Source: Acetomicrobium thermoterrenum DSM 13490
GTDB lineage: Bacteria; Synergistota; Synergistia; Synergistales; Acetomicrobiaceae
NCBI RefSeq assembly: GCF_900107215.1
Contig: NZ_FNPD01000003.1
Span: forward strand, 186,001-250,000
Direction of reading: 5' to 3'
Length of the DNA stretch: 64,000 nucleotides
Shown: positions 51,488 to 61,314 of the stretch, one piece after another
Numbering within the stretch: the first letter of the stretch is position 1
Layout of the letters: each line of letters opens with the position of its first letter
Notes under the pieces: generated by a model
What the model was told of the DNA's origin: nothing
The model's input: only the letters and a program-made list of their open reading frames with translations
Databases searched by the model: none
Made by a program: the position numbers and the translations under genes

Positions 51488-52858
51488 TTAAATATCGCTT
51501 CCTCCTACGACTAGCTCCTTTACGAGAACGGTTGGCTGGCCATCCGTCACTGGAACGGATTGGCCGTTTTTTCCACAAAAGCCGACATCAAGTTCTAGAT
51601 CGCTTCCAACGGCCAAAATATCTTTCAACACTTGAGGTCCGTTCCCAACCAGGATAGCACCTTTTACCGGAACGGTTATCTTCCCATCCTCGATGAGGTA
51701 TGCCTCTTCCACATTAAAGACAAAATCACCAGTTGTGGGATCCGTCTCACCGCCACCCATCTTTTGAGCGTAAAGCCCGAAAGAAACTCGCGAGATGATT
51801 TCCCCCTTTTCCATATTTCCCGGCAAGAGAAAGGTATTTGACATCCTGGTTATGGGATAAGAAGTATAGGATTCCCTTCTTCCATTGCCAGTCAGGGGAA
51901 GTCCCCACATTTTATTACAAAATACGTCTGCCATATACGCCTTTAATATTCCATCTTCGATCAAGATAGTCCTTTGGGCAGGCGTGCCCTCATCGTCAAA
52001 TTTATACGACCCAAAAGCACCTTCGATAGTGGCATCATCTATTAATGTAACAGCCGGATTGGCAACCACTTCACCAATCCTATCTTTAAAAACGGAGCGA
52101 TTTTTATAGACTATATCGCCTTCCAAAGCATGGCCACAAGCCTCATGAATCATCGTCCCCCCTGCCTCTCCTGATAGAACTACAGGTACCTTCCCTGCCG
52201 GACAAGGAGAACATTCTGGACCAAGCAAGGCCCTTTTGGCAGCTTTTAAAGCTGTTGACATTGTATCCGTTCTTTCTAAAAACTTTGCAAAGGGAAGGCT
52301 GAATCCTCTTGACTCGTACCCCGAAAAGAGCTTGCCGTCCTTTTCCACGACGATGTGGGCAGAAAAGCGAGATGAATACCTGGTATCTCTAACTAAATCT
52401 CCCCGACTGTTAATGATAGTTATTTCTTTTTCAGAGGTACTCAGCCTTAAGGTTACCTTTTTTATATATTTACTTTCTTTTACGAGATTATGATGTATTT
52501 CCCTTAACATAGCGCTATCAATTTGTGCATTCGTAAGCTGTTCCTGTTTTACAAGGGGTTCCGGTGCAGGCATGGGTAAGGGACAATTGATATTTATCGT
52601 TTTAATGACATCATCAACTAGCTTTACTGCCACATCGGACGTAATACCGTGAACGTGACCATAGTGAGTCATTCCATCGCTTAGGAGACGAAATCCGCTA
52701 CCTCCGGCGCTTCCTGATGTTATCTCTTCAGTTCTGCCATCTTCAACAGATATGCTATGGCCAAAAGAACTCTGGATATAAAGATCGCAAAAAATATCTT
52801 TTTTGCGTCCCAAGGATATTAGTGCTTCGGCAAGAGCATTAATAGACAAAGGGATCAC
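51488..52858 (-). CDS. tldD: TldD-type metallopeptidase
   Basis: 456 residues. Zinc motif in GTMIHEACGHALEGD (HExxxH with downstream Asp/Cys ligands), glycine-rich GGSGFRLL and GETDPTTGDFVFNVEEAYLIEDG near the end. TldD works with TldE (PmbA) to process unfolded or ribosomally made peptides. No tldE gene is found in this window. The start has a GGGGTGATC context and lies 2 bp after the DUF4911-like gene. Confidence 0.93.
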   Translation of the reverse strand: MIPLSINALAEALISLGRKKDIFCDLYIQSSFGHSISVEDGRTEEITSGSAGGSGFRLLSDGMTHYGHVHGITSDVAVKLVDDVIKTININCPLPMPAPEPLVKQEQLTNAQIDSAMLREIHHNLVKESKYIKKVTLRLSTSEKEITIINSRGDLVRDTRYSSRFSAHIVVEKDGKLFSGYESRGFSLPFAKFLERTDTMSTALKAAKRALLGPECSPCPAGKVPVVLSGEAGGTMIHEACGHALEGDIVYKNRSVFKDRIGEVVANPAVTLIDDATIEGAFGSYKFDDEGTPAQRTILIEDGILKAYMADVFCNKMWGLPLTGNGRRESYTSYPITRMSNTFLLPGNMEKGEIISRVSFGLYAQKMGGGETDPTTGDFVFNVEEAYLIEDGKITVPVKGAILVGNGPQVLKDILAVGSDLELDVGFCGKNGQSVPVTDGQPTVLVKELVVGGSDI

Positions 52859-52860
52859 CC

Positions 52861-53109
52861 CTATTCAATTCTTATACTTCCGCCTGCGACCTGAAAATCA
52901 TCTATTTCGCTTCTAAGCAACGATATCAACTCATAAACCTCTTCTTCCATATCGCCGGCATAATAAAACCAGACATGCCCATCGGGTGCTTCTTCTTTTC
53001 TGACATACCCTAAGTTATCATAACCGTCTACAACAGCACTCAAATAGAAAATATCGGATTCGTTTACGCGCAGCAAAAGTTTACATAGAGCCGATTTGTA
53101 TTTAACCAT
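52861..53109 (-). CDS. DUF4911-like small protein
   Basis: 82 residues from ATG 53109, chosen for the GAAGG upstream and an 8-bp overlap with rlmB. Sequence features: a hydrophobic strand (ALCKLLLRV), ESDIFYLSAVVDGYDNLGYVRK and an acidic helix EEEVYELISLLRSEI. I believe it belongs to DUF4911, which has no known function. Placed between rlmB and tldD, with which it is certainly co-transcribed. Longer starts (53133) lie within rlmB. Confidence 0.7.
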   Translation of the reverse strand: MVKYKSALCKLLLRVNESDIFYLSAVVDGYDNLGYVRKEEAPDGHVWFYYAGDMEEEVYELISLLRSEIDDFQVAGGSIRIE

Positions 53110-53878
53110 CCCTACCTTCTTCGCCTTTGACAACGCTTCTCATCCATTCATACATGCCTATGCTTGCCGCTACTGCAGCATTTAATGACCCCGTCTTCCC
53201 AAACATAGGTATAGATCTTATATCATCGCAAGCCCTCGCAACGATCGGAGAAATGCCAGCCTCTTCCGAACCAACCACCAGGGTGAGCTTACCTCTGATT
53301 GAAGGCTCATCCCAGAGGTATCTGTCAGCTCTCTGGTCCAACCCCACCACCCACATCCCGTTTTCCTGCAGCCTCTTTATAGCACTCACCAAGTTGCTCA
53401 CAGAAACCATCATAACACGCATACTCGCGCCGGCACTACTTTTATGCACCGCACTGCTTGGATAAGCACTGTTGCGCTTTGGGAAAATCACACCCAAAGC
53501 CCCAAAGACTTCTGCGCTCCTGATTATAGCTCCAAGGTTGTTAGGATCTTTTATTTTATCTGCAACTACAACAAGGGGGTTATCCTTTTTTTCTGTTATT
53601 CTGTCTATCAATTGATTGATATCACCCAAATTTCCTTGGGAAATATAGGCTAATACCCCTTGATGAGAGGCCCCTCCCGATACTCTGTCGAGAGTTTTAT
53701 TATCTACCCTAAGAACAGGAATGCCATTCTTGCGTGCCCTATCGTAAATGTCATCAACAAGCTTTTTGTTAATTCCTTCTGATATCAATATCTTATGACA
53801 ACGATGCGGCGATTCCTCCAAAAGAGCTATCACAGGATGGCGCCCGTAACATATATCTTCGATGCCGGAGTCTCTCAT
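53102..53878 (-). CDS. rlmB: SpoU-type 23S rRNA 2'-O-methyltransferase
   Basis: 258 residues. N-terminal substrate-binding domain (CYGRHPVIALLEESP, LRVDNKTLDRVSGGASHQGVLA) followed by the SPOUT knot: DKIKDPNNLGAIIRSAEVFG, VVGSEEAGISP and SLNAAVAASIGMYEW. The N-terminal domain identifies RlmB/TrmH group 3, which modifies G2251 in E. coli. Overlaps uvrA by 4 bp. Confidence 0.92.
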   Translation of the reverse strand: MRDSGIEDICYGRHPVIALLEESPHRCHKILISEGINKKLVDDIYDRARKNGIPVLRVDNKTLDRVSGGASHQGVLAYISQGNLGDINQLIDRITEKKDNPLVVVADKIKDPNNLGAIIRSAEVFGALGVIFPKRNSAYPSSAVHKSSAGASMRVMMVSVSNLVSAIKRLQENGMWVVGLDQRADRYLWDEPSIRGKLTLVVGSEEAGISPIVARACDDIRSIPMFGKTGSLNAAVAASIGMYEWMRSVVKGEEGRDG

Positions 53879-56715
53879 GATACTAAATACCTTCCCCCTC
53901 TAATATCTCCCAAAAAGGAAGATAAATATTTGCCTGTATAGCTACGTTCGTTCTCGGCCAACTCTTCAGGCGTCCCCACAGCAACCACGTAGCCACCGCC
54001 ATCTCCGCCTTCCGGTCCCAAATCAACTATGTAGTCACAGGAGGCAATAAAATCTAAATTGTGCTCTATCACCACAACTGTGTTACCTTGATCGACCAAT
54101 CTATGCAAAAGTAAGAGCAACTTTTTTACATCGCTATAATGCAATCCTGTTGTCGGTTCATCCAAAAGATATAGGGTGGAACCCTTGAATTGCTTGGCAA
54201 GCTCTGTGGCGAGCTTAACCCTTTGAGCTTCGCCTCCGCTCAAGGTAGGTGCTTGTTGACCGAGACGTATATAACCCAATCCGGCCTCTTTTATGACGGA
54301 AAGTTTCTTTTCGATCTTCGGAATATCCTTAAAGAACTCGCAGGCCTCATCTACCGTCATATCGAGAACGTCAGTTATGTTTTTACCTTTAAACTTTACT
54401 TCTAGGGTTTCCCTGTTGTAGCGTTTCCCCTTACATACTTCACATGTCACGTAAGCATCGGGCATAAAGAGCATGGGAACGCGCACTACTCCTTCTCCCT
54501 TACAGGCTTCGCATCTGCCGCCTTTGACGTTAAAACTAAATCTCCCCATAGAATAACCTCTCAGCTTGGCTTCCGGAAGCATGGAGTAAAATTCCCTTAT
54601 ATGAGTAAAGACGCCCGTGTACGTTGCAGGATTAGACCTTGGCGTCCGGCCAATAGGGCTTTGGTCAATGAGAACAACATTTTGAACTTGAGAGTACCCT
54701 TCGATAGTTCTATGTTTGCCCACTCTTGCCCTAAAATCGCTATCTATAAGTTTTTTGATGCCTTTAAATATTATTTCATAAAGCAAAGTACTTTTGCCTG
54801 ATCCAGAAACTCCGCTTATACAGACCAGGCCGCCCAGCGGAATCGAAACATCAATAGATTTTAAGTTATTCTCTTCGGCTCCGAAAATCTTTATATATCC
54901 TTTTGGCTTCCGCCTGCTGTTGCCGGGAGGGAAGACAACGCCAGAACTTTCTCCACGTAGGTAGCGGGCAGAGAGACAGCAGGAATTTTTAATCTCATCG
55001 CTAGAACCTTCAAATACAATCTCTCCCCCTCTCTCTCCTGCCTCCGGGCCCAGCTCTATGATATGATCTGCAGCCATCATTACTTCTCTGTCATGTTCAA
55101 CGACGATAATGCTATTGCCCAGATTTTTTATCGATTCCAACGTTTTTAGCAACCTGTTTGTATCTCTAGAGTGAAGTCCGATAGTCGGCTCGTCCAATAC
55201 GTAGAGGACTCCAGTCAACTTCGATCCTATTTGAGTAGCAAGGTGAATTCGCTGGCTTTCCCCGCCGCTCAAAGTATCAGCCCTTCTATTTAACGTCAAA
55301 TAGCCAACTCCTACATCAACGAGAAAGGAAAGTCTCTTAAGTAGTTCCTCGACGACAGGACGTACAACTTTTTCCCCTTTACTCTCCTCTGATCTTATTT
55401 TGTTAACTACATTGACTAAATTAGCGATCTGCATTTCTACCATGTCACCAATTGTATAACCCGCTATCTTGACCGCCAAAGCTTCCGGTCGTAGTCGCTT
55501 TCCACCACAGCTTTCGCATATATCTTCCGTCCTGAATTTGGAAAGTTCCTCTTTGACGTTGTCCGACTCAGTCTCTCTCCAGCGTCGTTCTAACCAAGGA
55601 ATTAAACCTTCATATCGCCCCATATAAGTAAATTCTTCGCCATGTTCTCGATATGTCATTGGGGCTCTATCGTTTGAACCGTTTATTACCGTCTCTACGA
55701 CATATTTGGGCAATGACTTAAAGGGGAGGTCTAAGTTCCATCCCTTCTTTTTCGCTATAGCCTCCAAGCGCCTTAACATGTAATGATTTTTGCCCCAAGG
55801 TATAATGGCACCTTCTAATACCTTTCTTTCAGGATCTATTGCAAGTTCTTTAGAAAAGTACTCATAACTTCCGATTCCCGAACAAGAGGGGCATGCGCCA
55901 TAGGGACTATTGAAGGAAAAAAGCCTGGGCTCTATTTCCGGGATTGATATTTCGCAATCGGGGCACACGAATTTATTGGTTAACAGTTCCTCCTCTATTT
56001 CGTCTATTAGAAAAAGAACGAACCCCTCGGCCAATTCGAAGGATTTTTCAACAGCCTCGCTCAAACGATCTCTTCTGCTTTCATGGGCTTTTATACGATC
56101 CAAAACAACTTCTATATTGTGTTGTCTGTTTTTATCAAGAGCTATTTCCTCTTCAAGCCAAAAAACCTGACCATCAACCCTAACTCTTACATAACCTGCT
56201 TGTCGTAATTTTAAAAAGAGATTTTTGTGTTCTCCTTTTTTCCCCTTGACCACTGGAGCAAGTATCGTAAGCCTTCTATCCTTCCATTTATTCAAGACCA
56301 AGTCTACTATTTCGTCCACAGTATAGCGATGCACTTCGTGACCGCATATGTGACAATATGGCACTCCTGCTCTGCCATACAAAAGTCTCAAATAATCGTA
56401 AATCTCGGTAACTGTTCCAACTGTAGAACGTGGATTGTGAGATATTCCCTTTTGTTCTATCGATATAGCCGGCGACAAGCCGGATATGTCATCTACATCA
56501 GGTTTATCTTGCATACCTAAAAACTGCCTCGCGAAGGCCGACAGAGATTCGACATACCTGCGTTGGCCCTCTGCATATATGGTATCAAATGCCAGCGACG
56601 ATTTGCCCGATCCCGATGGCCCTGTTATCACCACCATTTTGTTTTTGGGGATATTGACATTTATGTTTTTTAAATTATGCTGTCTTGCTCCTTTTACGAT
56701 TATGTACTGTTCCAC
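53875..56715 (-). CDS. uvrA: Excinuclease ABC subunit A
   Basis: 946-residue damage-recognition ATPase. First Walker A GPSGSGKSSLAFDT, second GVSGSGKSTLLYEI, two ABC signatures (LSGGESQRIHLATQIG; LSGGEAQRVKLATELA) and zinc modules CHICGH / CPDCEI...CPSC and CEACKGEG / CEVCKGKR. Full length and intact. Overlaps the end of uvrB by 41 bp, so the two subunits are coupled. Confidence 0.97.
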   Translation of the reverse strand: MEQYIIVKGARQHNLKNINVNIPKNKMVVITGPSGSGKSSLAFDTIYAEGQRRYVESLSAFARQFLGMQDKPDVDDISGLSPAISIEQKGISHNPRSTVGTVTEIYDYLRLLYGRAGVPYCHICGHEVHRYTVDEIVDLVLNKWKDRRLTILAPVVKGKKGEHKNLFLKLRQAGYVRVRVDGQVFWLEEEIALDKNRQHNIEVVLDRIKAHESRRDRLSEAVEKSFELAEGFVLFLIDEIEEELLTNKFVCPDCEISIPEIEPRLFSFNSPYGACPSCSGIGSYEYFSKELAIDPERKVLEGAIIPWGKNHYMLRRLEAIAKKKGWNLDLPFKSLPKYVVETVINGSNDRAPMTYREHGEEFTYMGRYEGLIPWLERRWRETESDNVKEELSKFRTEDICESCGGKRLRPEALAVKIAGYTIGDMVEMQIANLVNVVNKIRSEESKGEKVVRPVVEELLKRLSFLVDVGVGYLTLNRRADTLSGGESQRIHLATQIGSKLTGVLYVLDEPTIGLHSRDTNRLLKTLESIKNLGNSIIVVEHDREVMMAADHIIELGPEAGERGGEIVFEGSSDEIKNSCCLSARYLRGESSGVVFPPGNSRRKPKGYIKIFGAEENNLKSIDVSIPLGGLVCISGVSGSGKSTLLYEIIFKGIKKLIDSDFRARVGKHRTIEGYSQVQNVVLIDQSPIGRTPRSNPATYTGVFTHIREFYSMLPEAKLRGYSMGRFSFNVKGGRCEACKGEGVVRVPMLFMPDAYVTCEVCKGKRYNRETLEVKFKGKNITDVLDMTVDEACEFFKDIPKIEKKLSVIKEAGLGYIRLGQQAPTLSGGEAQRVKLATELAKQFKGSTLYLLDEPTTGLHYSDVKKLLLLLHRLVDQGNTVVVIEHNLDFIASCDYIVDLGPEGGDGGGYVVAVGTPEELAENERSYTGKYLSSFLGDIRGGRYLVS

Positions 56716-58699
56716 GCGTAATTTTTCCTCCCTTGATATCGCTGATCAAATCTCGCAATCTCGCAGCCTCTTCGAAGTTAAGTTTTGCAACAGCATCCCA
56801 CATCATGCGCTCCAGCTCTTCGAGAGACACTTCGCTGGGCCTTGGAACCGTCCCGTCATCTCCTTCGCCCTCACTCTTTTCCAAGAGCTCTTCCGGCAAA
56901 AGATGTACAATGGGTTTAACGATGCTCTTTGGCTCAATACCATGTTCGATGTTAAAAGCTTCTTGTATTTTTCTTCGACGTTTTGTCTCGCTTACCGCAA
57001 CCTTAATGCTTTCCGTCATTTCGTCGGCATAGAGAACTACCGTACCTGCCGCGTGTCTTGCTGCCCTTCCGATCATCTGAATAATCGAGCGAGAAGAACG
57101 CAAGAAACCTTCTCTGTCTGCATCGAGTATGGCCACTAAGCTTACCTCGGGAAGATCAAGACCCTCTCTCAATAAATTTACTCCCACCAAAATGTCAATG
57201 GTGCCAATCCTGAGATCACGAAGAAGCTCGGCCCTTTCAAAGGCATCGAATTCAGAATGGATGTACTTCACTTTATATCCCAATCCAGCAAGATATTCCG
57301 CCAAATCCTCAGCTGATCGCTTTGTCAAAGTATTGACCAATACTCTCTTGTTTTCCTTCAGACATACTTTAAGCCGACAGAGTAAATCGTCTAGTTGATT
57401 TTTTGCAGGAACTACCTCTACTTTGGGATCTAAAATCCCTGTGGGCCTAACAAGCAGCTCAACTACCTGTTCCGATGTCGATAATTCATAATCTCCGGGG
57501 GTTGCCGACACGAAAATTACTTTTTTCATATATTCTTCGAATTCCTCCCACCGGAGTGGTCTGTTGTCGAGACAGGAAGGCAATCTGAAGCCATGTTCCA
57601 CCAGCGTCTTCTTTCTTGAAATATCGCCATTGTACATCCCTCTGATTTGAGGAACGGTTATGTGAGATTCATCTATTACCATAACAAAATCGTCAGGGAA
57701 GAAATCCAGAAGGGTTCCCGGCGGTTCCCCCGGATTTCTGCCATCTAGATGTCTTGAATAGTTCTCTATACCTGAACAATAACCTACTTCGGACAACATT
57801 TGCATATCATAACGAGTCCGAGTCGACAAACGCTGCGCCTCCAATAGTTTACCCTCAGATTGAAGCTCCGCTACACGGAGATCCAATTCTTCTTCAATTG
57901 CTTTTAACGCCTTTTTAATTGAATCATGGGTTGTAACGTAGTGTTGGGCGGGAAATACGGCAGCGCAATCCTTTTCGACAATTGTCTTACCCCATAAGGG
58001 GTCAATCTCCTCAATTCTCTCTATTTCATCATCAAAAAAGAAAACACGTAACGCTGTATCGCTATAAGCTGGATAAACTTCGACTACATCGCCTCGTCCA
58101 CGGAATGTCCCAGGCTCTAACGTCGTATCGTTACGCTCGTAATAGTTGTCGAGCAATCTCTTGAAGAAGTCCTTTCGGTTAATATTATCGCCGACAGAAA
58201 ATCTAAAGATTGCTTCTTCGTAGGACTTTCGCCTACCCAAACCGTATATACAGGACACACTTGCGACTACAATAACATCTCTTCTTTCCAGCAAAGCCTT
58301 AGTTGTAGCCAATCTCAATTTTTCGATCCTTTCGTTTATAGAAGCGTCCTTTTCTATATAGATGTCCTGCGATGGTAAATATGCCTCGGGTTGGTAGTAA
58401 TCATAATAGCTAACGAAATAATGGACTTCGTTATTAGGAAAGAAATCCTTAAATTCACTGTATAGCTGTGCAGCTAGCGTTTTGTTGTGAGCTATTACCA
58501 AGACCGGCCTTTGGATCTTCTCGATCACATTCGCTATAGTGAAGGTTTTTCCGCTTCCCGTAACTCCAAGGAGAGTTTGATACCTCATGCCCTGCTTCAA
58601 GCCTGAAGCCAATTTTTCTATGGCGAGAGGCTGGTCTCCAGCCGGTTTCCAGGGAGCTACTAGCTCAAATTTTTTTTGGCCTTCTCCTTGGTACTTCAT
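56675..58699 (-). CDS. uvrB: Excinuclease ABC subunit B
   Basis: 674 residues from ATG 58699, the usual UvrB length. Helicase-like damage-verification subunit: GVTGSGKTFTIANVI, the beta-hairpin YYDYYQPEAYLPSQDIYIEKD, DESH-type VIDESHITVPQ, and a C-terminal UVR domain (LEELERMMWDAVAKLNFEEAARLRD) that binds UvrC. The start chosen has AGGTGG about ten bases upstream; a start at 58741 would add 14 residues. uvrC is not in the window. Confidence 0.96.
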   Translation of the reverse strand: MKYQGEGQKKFELVAPWKPAGDQPLAIEKLASGLKQGMRYQTLLGVTGSGKTFTIANVIEKIQRPVLVIAHNKTLAAQLYSEFKDFFPNNEVHYFVSYYDYYQPEAYLPSQDIYIEKDASINERIEKLRLATTKALLERRDVIVVASVSCIYGLGRRKSYEEAIFRFSVGDNINRKDFFKRLLDNYYERNDTTLEPGTFRGRGDVVEVYPAYSDTALRVFFFDDEIERIEEIDPLWGKTIVEKDCAAVFPAQHYVTTHDSIKKALKAIEEELDLRVAELQSEGKLLEAQRLSTRTRYDMQMLSEVGYCSGIENYSRHLDGRNPGEPPGTLLDFFPDDFVMVIDESHITVPQIRGMYNGDISRKKTLVEHGFRLPSCLDNRPLRWEEFEEYMKKVIFVSATPGDYELSTSEQVVELLVRPTGILDPKVEVVPAKNQLDDLLCRLKVCLKENKRVLVNTLTKRSAEDLAEYLAGLGYKVKYIHSEFDAFERAELLRDLRIGTIDILVGVNLLREGLDLPEVSLVAILDADREGFLRSSRSIIQMIGRAARHAAGTVVLYADEMTESIKVAVSETKRRRKIQEAFNIEHGIEPKSIVKPIVHLLPEELLEKSEGEGDDGTVPRPSEVSLEELERMMWDAVAKLNFEEAARLRDLISDIKGGKITRGTVHNRKRSKTA

Positions 58700-58819
58700 T
58701 TTTACAAAAACCACCTCATGTATATTATCAAGAAAAAGCATGACGCGCAGGATTATCTACGCGCCATTATCTAGTATATCTAAAGCATCCTATCCACAGT
58801 CAGTGATGTCAAATTATAC

Positions 58820-60733
58820 CTATGCCGGATCTATCCTAGGTTCAAGCTGAAGTGACGTTTTTTTCTCAACAGCTTGTGCCGCGGCAACTGACTCGGCATC
58901 AGCATCTCCCTCAGAACGATTCGTCACTTCATCAAGTTTTTCGTTGATTAAGCTATCTAATTCTTCGCCCTCCAAAACTTCTTTTTCCAGTAAAACCTCT
59001 GCAATTTTTTCAAGTACCGAGTCATGTTTAACCAAAAGATCTCTAACTAACTCGTAACAGTCGTCAATGATACGCCTGACTTCTTGGTCTATAGCGTATG
59101 CTATCTCTTCGCTGTAATTCCTATCTTCGACTATATCTCTTCCAAGAAATATCTCGTGTTGTTTTCGTCCCAATCTAACCGGACCCAATCGTTCGCTCAT
59201 TCCGAATTCGGTGACCATTTTCCTGGCTATTTGGGTAGCGCGCTCTAAATCGTTCTGGGATCCCGTAGTGATATCGTCGCTCTTGAGCTCCTCGGTTACT
59301 CTTCCGCCCAATAAAACACATATTTGATTTAATAGCTCCTTTTTGGATATGAGAAAGCGATCTTCTTCGGGCAGTTGCATAGTATAGCCCAAGGCCTGAT
59401 GCCCCCTGGGTATTATGGAGACTTTATGCACGGGATCGCAATCAGGCAAAAGCTTGGCCACAAGAGCATGACCCGACTCGTGTAATGCTATGACTCTTTT
59501 TTCCTTCGGGCTTATAACCCTGCTCCTGCGTTCCGGCCCGGCTATTACTCTGTCTATGGCCTCTTCAAACTCCTCCATCGTTATTTGCTTCTTATTGCGC
59601 CTTGCAGCCAATAAAGCTGATTCGTTAACCAGGTTAGCTAGATCGGCACCAACAAATCCTGGAGTCCTTTTTGCTATAATTTCCAAATTTACATTGGGAT
59701 CCACTTTTTTGTCTCGTAAATGAACCTTAAGTATGGCCAGTCTTCCATTGAAATCAGGCCTGTCGACGACGATCTGACGATCAAACCGCCCGGGTCGAAG
59801 AAGTGCGGGGTCCAATATATCGGGCCTGTTGGTCGCTGCTATTACGATTATTCCCGTCGACGCATCGAACCCGTCGAGCTCTACGAGCAATTGGTTTAAG
59901 GTTTGCTCTCTCTCATCGTGCCCTCCTCCAAGCCCAGCTCCTCTATGCCTTCCGACGGCATCTATTTCGTCTATAAAGATAATACAGGGCTGATATTTCC
60001 TGGCCTGCTCAAAAAGGTCCCGAACCCTGGCAGCTCCGACGCCAACGAACATCTCCACGAAGTCCGAACCGCTAATGCTGAAGAAGGGTACATCTGCCTC
60101 CCCTGCTACAGCTCTAGCCAATAAGGTCTTGCCCGTACCGGGATGCCCTAGCAGAAGAACTCCTCTGGGTACCCTAGCACCCAGGGCAGAAAATTTTCTT
60201 GGATTTCGCAAGAACTCTATAACCTCATGCAACTCTTCCTTAGCTTCGTCGCAACCCGCAACGTCATCGAAGGTTACCTTAGGACGATTATCCAAGAACA
60301 TCTTTGCCTTGCTTTTTGCGAAGGACATAACTTTGCTTCCCCCGCCTTGCATGTGATAGAGAATGAAAATCCATGCACCTATCAAAAGAAGGGTTGGGAA
60401 TAGGGAAGAGACCATCCCAGACCACCAAGGAGCCGCTTGTGGTGGTTTGACTTCCACGTTAACACCCCTTGCCGCTATCTCCTTCGCTAAATCTCCCACT
60501 CCAACGGCATAGGTATTAAACGCTCTACCATCCTTTAATTTACCCGTAATGCTGGATCCATCTATGGCAACCTCCGTAACGTTGCCCTTATCAACTTGTT
60601 CAAGGAACTCTGAATAAGATAGCGGCGCAACATCACGAGTTTGCTGCATTGGAGTTATGAACATGTTGACCAGACTAACTACGAGCACTATCAATATCAA
60701 ATACAACCCTAAGTTTTTCATCATTCTATTCAA
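58820..60733 (-). CDS. ftsH: ATP-dependent zinc metalloprotease FtsH
   Basis: 637-residue inner-membrane AAA+ protease. Two membrane helices (about 8-25 and 108-127) flank a periplasmic domain. The AAA module has [11 protein letters not shown] (the usual second Gly-Pro is His-Pro here), the pore motif [21 protein letters not shown] and second-region-of-homology arginines. Zinc motif HESGH with downstream Asp. C-terminal tail is charged. The tilS-hpt-ftsH order is the Bacillus one. Confidence 0.96.
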   Translation of the reverse strand: MNRMMKNLGLYLILIVLVVSLVNMFITPMQQTRDVAPLSYSEFLEQVDKGNVTEVAIDGSSITGKLKDGRAFNTYAVGVGDLAKEIAARGVNVEVKPPQAAPWWSGMVSSLFPTLLLIGAWIFILYHMQGGGSKVMSFAKSKAKMFLDNRPKVTFDDVAGCDEAKEELHEVIEFLRNPRKFSALGARVPRGVLLLGHPGTGKTLLARAVAGEADVPFFSISGSDFVEMFVGVGAARVRDLFEQARKYQPCIIFIDEIDAVGRHRGAGLGGGHDEREQTLNQLLVELDGFDASTGIIVIAATNRPDILDPALLRPGRFDRQIVVDRPDFNGRLAILKVHLRDKKVDPNVNLEIIAKRTPGFVGADLANLVNESALLAARRNKKQITMEEFEEAIDRVIAGPERRSRVISPKEKRVIALHESGHALVAKLLPDCDPVHKVSIIPRGHQALGYTMQLPEEDRFLISKKELLNQICVLLGGRVTEELKSDDITTGSQNDLERATQIARKMVTEFGMSERLGPVRLGRKQHEIFLGRDIVEDRNYSEEIAYAIDQEVRRIIDDCYELVRDLLVKHDSVLEKIAEVLLEKEVLEGEELDSLINEKLDEVTNRSEGDADAESVAAAQAVEKKTSLQLEPRIDPA

Positions 60734-60772
60734 TCTATTACCACCTCTTTACCCTAAAACACGCTTTCCGCC

Positions 60773-61309
60773 TCATATAGAGGGCCTTACGACATATATT
60801 GACGGCAAATTTCTCCACAATCCCGCATAATCCAAGCCATATCCTACTACAAATTCATCGGGAATTGTAAATCCGCAATAATCGATATTTACCTCTGACT
60901 GATGCCTCTCCGGCTTATCCAAGAGAACGCATATCTTCAGTCCTCTCGGTTCCCTTTCCATCATGATTCTTGACAAATAAGAGAGCGTCAATCCCGTGTC
61001 CATGATATCTTCTACGATCAAAACCTCGCATCCCTTGATATCGGTATCTATATCCTTGATAATTCTCACGATTCCGCTTGTCTTTGTAGAGGCACCATAC
61101 GACGATACAGCTAAAAAGTCAATTTTCACCTTTACTGAGCTGTCTATATTTCGAACTAGATCTGAGAGAAATATAACTGCTCCTTTGAGAACGCCAACAA
61201 TTATCAACTCTTTGCCTGCATAATCTTTCGATATCTGCCGACCCAATTCCATTACCCTTTTTTTAATTTCTTCTTCGCTAATTAGAATTTCGCTCAACTC
61301 ATACGACAT
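60773..61309 (-). CDS. hpt: Hypoxanthine phosphoribosyltransferase
   Basis: 178 residues from ATG 61309. Purine salvage enzyme making IMP (and GMP). PRPP loop VLIVEDIMDTGLTLSYL, the flexible-loop FLAVSSYG, and PDEFVVGYGLDYAG near the end. The start lies 5 bp after the tilS stop with AGGA upstream; the frame to 61375 lies inside tilS and is rejected. Confidence 0.95.
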   Translation of the reverse strand: MSYELSEILISEEEIKKRVMELGRQISKDYAGKELIIVGVLKGAVIFLSDLVRNIDSSVKVKIDFLAVSSYGASTKTSGIVRIIKDIDTDIKGCEVLIVEDIMDTGLTLSYLSRIMMEREPRGLKICVLLDKPERHQSEVNIDYCGFTIPDEFVVGYGLDYAGLWRNLPSIYVVRPSI

Positions 61310-61314
61310 AAATG

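Noticed and set aside
56486-57139. 217-codon plus-strand frame
   Set aside because: Antisense to uvrA/uvrB, which are full-length and intact.
58742-58766. GCGCG...CGCGC hairpin between ftsH and uvrB
   Set aside because: Short stem, no U-tract in either direction; not called a terminator.
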